Shown in pieces: positions 61,001 to 64,000 of a DNA stretch of 64,000 nucleotides (the stretch's first letter is position 1; each line of letters begins with the position of its first letter). The notes under the pieces were generated by a model. The model was not told the DNA's origin, did not search any database, and saw only the letters and a program-made list of their open reading frames with translations. The translations under genes were made by a program, and so were the position numbers. The DNA comes from Pristionchus mayeri (taxonomy: Eukaryota; Nematoda; Chromadorea; Rhabditida; Neodiplogasteridae). The DNA is taken from positions 30,055,541 to 30,119,540 of the forward strand of contig BTRK01000004.1 in NCBI GenBank assembly GCA_036245805.1, read 5' to 3'.

Positions 61001-64000
61001 TGTCCACGCCGCCGGCGACCTCGCGACCATGAACCCCGGGTCATGGTTTTTTTGGCAGGTGGTCGGGAAACCTCAGTCGTAGAAGATAGACCTAAGGTGC
61101 CATAGCCGTCGTCATGTACTTCGACACAACTGGTATTTGTCGGCTACCGTAACCCGCACTACAGTAATTTGAGTGCTGTGGGCACACCACGATGTGGTAA
61201 AGCGTAAATAAGACGGATCAGGAAAGCTCGGCCGTCATACCGCAATCTAGCTAGTTACCTTAACCCAAGTACAGTACCACAACTATCAATCGTGAACTGA
61301 CTTTTTTTTTGAAATTTCCATGAGTGATTGAGCCCCCACTGACACATTTTTTTTCAGTGGGGGCTCACCATCGTAGAAATATGTTTGACCCAAGGAACTG
61401 GATCTTACTCAAGGAACTGGGTTACGGTAGTTACTTGGGTACTGTAGAATCGATTCGGTACTGTACCAGGACTTTTTAAAAATAAAGTTAGTTTGCGATA
61501 ATGTGGTATATCGGGGGGGGGGGGGGTACTGTACTATCGATTGGGTACGGTACCAAGGCTTGGCCTACCATTGACCTTCCAATCGATTTTTGACCATGAC
61601 CCCTACGATGGTGAGCCCCCACAGACAAAATGTGTCAGTGGGGGCTCAACCACGACTAGGGGGTAATGTGTCAGTTCACGATTGATAGTTGTGGTACTGT
61701 ACTTGGGTTAATGTAACTAGATTGCGGTATGACGGCCGAGCTTTCCTGATCCGTCGTATTTACGCTTTACCACATCGTGGTGTGCCCACAGCACTCAAAT
61801 TACTGTAGTGCGGGTTACGGTAGCCGACAAATACCAGTTGTGTCGAAGTACATGACGACGGCTATGGCACCTTAGGTCTATCTTCTACGACTGAGGTTTC
61901 CCGACCACCTGCCAAAAAAACCATGACCCGGGGTTCATGGTCGCGAGGTCGCCGGCGGCGTGGACAGCTATGGTTACGATAAATGACTATTATGTGCTTA
62001 GAATGCCTCCGGTGGACTTACAATCACTTACTCACATAGAAAACACGATGTAAGCAGAAATACAAATCTAAAAATAATTGAAAAAACATATATGCATCGG
62101 GCAGGATTCGAACATGAGCGGCGAAGGCATCATGCAAAACTCGCTGTATCACAAGTTCGGGGTGTTTGTTTATAAAATGACATAAACAGATCAGTAGAGA
62201 ATTGAATTCTACATCGACTATCCGGAAAAGCATTTTGCAGAAACTATCCATTCACTGCTTCCCATCCTGAAAACTGTTTGAAAATGCACGTTTCATGCAA
62301 TATATCATGCGAACATGCACCAATTCTCACGAAAACATAGATTTAGGCATATATTTTCATGCTCTTTCGAATGATATATAGTATGTCCTTGGATATCGAG
62401 TTTCATTTTTCAAATTTGGTAGGTCAAAATGTTGAGGTAGTGACACGAAAACCATATGGGAACATACCCAACCCATAGGTATGACACCCCCAAAGTTGCA
62501 AGTCGATACGATCATTTTGAAACATTGTGCCACCCCCTGCATAGGGCCGTCCGAGTCTTACAGATACCGCGTTTTAAATAACTAATTCCCACAAAGCCTA
62601 ATTAAATAAAACGATCATCGATAGAATCTGGTCTTTGCGTGTACATCCAAACACCCTATCGTACTTTTGCAGCCACACGAGAAGCTCACTGCCAGTATGG
62701 AAGCAGCGAAGCTGACGATCATCCGAACTGCTGGCATCTCCCATCACGAGAAGGAGAACATCGCCAGCGAATTGAAGACACTCAAGGTATGATGTTCTTT
62801 GAACTTTGATCTGTGGGTAACATTATCATATAATTGTTCTGTTCTTTATGAGGCAAATATTCTTTACACTCAAAGCACATAATACTTGTTCTTCAAGAAA
62901 AGGAGTTAAACTCGTCTGTTTCAGACATGCACTCTCAAGCACATTCAAAAGTAGGCCCGAACTCGCTAATCTCCCTTGTAAGAAGGGGGAGTGGCGTGTG
63001 AGACATTTCTCGAACTAGAGGCGAAGCCCCAGGGAGACATGCTTCAATTGTGTCTGCTTCTCTCCATTTCTCCTGCTCTCTCGCCTCTCTCTGCCCATAA
63101 TCTCAACTACAAGGGACGTGTATGTCACAGCGAGCAAGCACCACACAATGCATTTATCAATGGGCGAAATCGGAAAGAGAGGGAGGGGGACCGAATCCGT
63201 GTGATAAATGATCTCTTACCCCCTCTTTTCCGGCTCCGGCTTTGCCCTGAAATATGAGGCGACGGCAGGGAAATTGCTGCAGAGGACAGGAATTTAGAGT
63301 GGAAGAAGGGTGCACGAGCATTCCTTCCCAGACTGGGGAAGCCTTCCTTATGGGCGCCATTTCTCACTCGAAAGTGGTCGAGCTAGAAATATTCCTTGAA
63401 GATTTCGTATGGGAACGCGGAAGGGTTAGAGCCACTGATTTTCCCCAACAGTTTAGGAACAAACAGAAGAAAGAGAGGACCAGAGAGAATCCAATCAGGA
63501 TAAGGAGGTTCCAACTGGATAATCGAATTGGGTGTCCCTCTGAAACTGGACACGCACAGTAGACAACAGATGCGGGATTTCGGAAGCTTTCATTTTATAA
63601 AATAAATCTCTTAAATATTTTCAAATTGATAATTTGAGGACCTCGACGCGCACATCATCGTGATGGACGCTGCGATGGACATGGCGATGGTCGTGATGTG
63701 CGAGGCATACAAGTGAGTTGTTGAGCAGGTTTATGCTACTCAATACCATTTGGTTCGAGGTGTAAAACGATTGTCATTCAATTTTTCAAAAAATTATGAA
63801 CATTCGGACGATGATTATCTCTCGGTAGAATAATAATAGCATTTTTCAGGAAGGAAATGTATGGCAGCAACTATGTTTGGATCTTGCCCGGATACCAAGT
63901 ACAGAGGTGCATTTTTCTAAACTTTTGATTAAATATTCTAACAATTGAAACAAGAGCAAGAAATTTTCAGTTGGCCTCTTCACGAGTTTAACTTCACCGC
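58004..64000 (+). CDS. gbb-2: GABA-B receptor subunit 2-like, N-terminal half (partial)
   Basis: A class C GPCR ectodomain (Venus flytrap) that in animals forms the GABA-B heterodimer. Exons: 58004-58120, 58268-58404, 58563-58620, 59411-59512, 59598-59684, 60100-60231, 62673-62786, about 63639-63712, 63850-63906 and 63971 to the window end. MRSSLLLLLHLSAEA is the signal peptide. Lobe motifs: FAPAISLALHHIRNHSCLLA, CSPALGMKALFDVI, PVAIFGGQCTNVNDP, YWRIVQLSYAETHPKF, YPSFFRVVPS, FNWTKVATIKQ, LKTLKDLDAHIIVMD, MYGSNYVWILPGYQ. These match GABA-B2 better than B1 (FGG-C, LSYA-T, MYGS-Y-W-LPG). The acceptor of the 63639 exon is GAG rather than CAG, unless the edge is wrong. Intron 6 carries foldback G. 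The transmembrane part lies beyond the window. Confidence 0.82.
60405..62573. mobile_element. Foldback element G, TTAA-flanked, with tRNA-like arms
   Basis: A 2169-bp palindrome with TTAA at 60401-60404 and 62574-62577. Ends read AACGCG..TCTGTAAGA.TCGGA, then GTGGCACAATGTTTCAAAATG; they are related to element F. The arms contain GGTTCGAATCC (60853-60863) and an inverted, one-base-changed copy (62104-62114). The centre near 61500 holds extra inverted blocks (GAGCCCCCACTGACACA) and a G run. It lies in a GABA-B receptor intron. No transposase. Confidence 0.85.
60815..60885 (+). other. tRNA-like 3' half (B box) in left arm of element G
   Basis: TCAGGTTCGAATCCTGCCCGATGCA resembles a T-arm with acceptor end (CCGATGCA recalls tRNA-Gly or tRNA-Asp type ends). 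It occupies the corresponding place to the one in element F and is followed by the similar TTATGTTTTGTCAA. Confidence 0.5.

Noticed and set aside
61300..61640. Repeated GAGCCCCCACTGACACA blocks as a possible regulatory or CRISPR-like array
   Set aside because: They are inverted parts of the centre of foldback G; there are no regularly spaced direct repeats.

Overview
The window looks like nuclear DNA of a rhabditid or diplogastrid nematode; a Pristionchus-like genome would fit, but no species is claimed. The signs are a cluster of nematode cuticle collagens, many short GT-AG introns plus several GC-AG introns, frequent TTTTCAG/TTGCAG acceptors, and animal-type genes (MTP lipid transfer protein, CYP, heme peroxidase, Kv channel, GABA-B receptor). 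There are no bacterial operons and no CRISPR arrays. Gene models were built by hand from exon reading frames and splice sites, so internal exon edges are approximate.

Layout, left to right. (1) 34-3609 (+): 3' part of a microsomal triglyceride transfer protein (dsc-4/MTTP-like). (2) 4255-7028 (+): complete CYP33-like cytochrome P450. (3) 7964-8722 and 12978-13765 (+): two copies of a small secreted pro-protein with an RKRR cleavage site. They flank a complete core-2/I-branching (GT14) glycosyltransferase at 9115-11713 (+). (4) 15542-21168 (+): secreted animal heme peroxidase; its introns hold a tRNA-Gly-like sequence and two foldback elements. (5) 21422-25562: two further foldback elements, one split by a 5'-truncated LINE. 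(6) 25816-26924 (-): secreted helical protein of unknown function. (7) 27308-28980 (+): small membrane protein. (8) about 30029-42060 (-): voltage-gated K+ channel; one intron holds an RTE-like LINE fragment that is itself split by a TTAA-flanked foldback. (9) 44046-54692: five near-identical cuticle collagen genes, four on + and one on -, with a recent 2310-bp tandem duplication that made a chimeric gene. (10) 55141-56103 (-): small secreted protein. (11) 58004 to the window end (+): 5' half of a GABA-B receptor subunit, with a 2.2-kb TTAA-flanked foldback in one intron.

The genes form no single pathway; each appears to be an independent transcription unit. The most unusual material is the mobile fraction. 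Seven foldback (palindromic) elements make up roughly a tenth of the window. Two of them (31345-33159 and 60405-62573) belong to one family: TTAA target sites, related termini, and a tRNA-like T-arm/B-box in each arm. One of these insertions is shown directly by the interrupted LINE reading frame, which rejoins in frame across a single TTAA.
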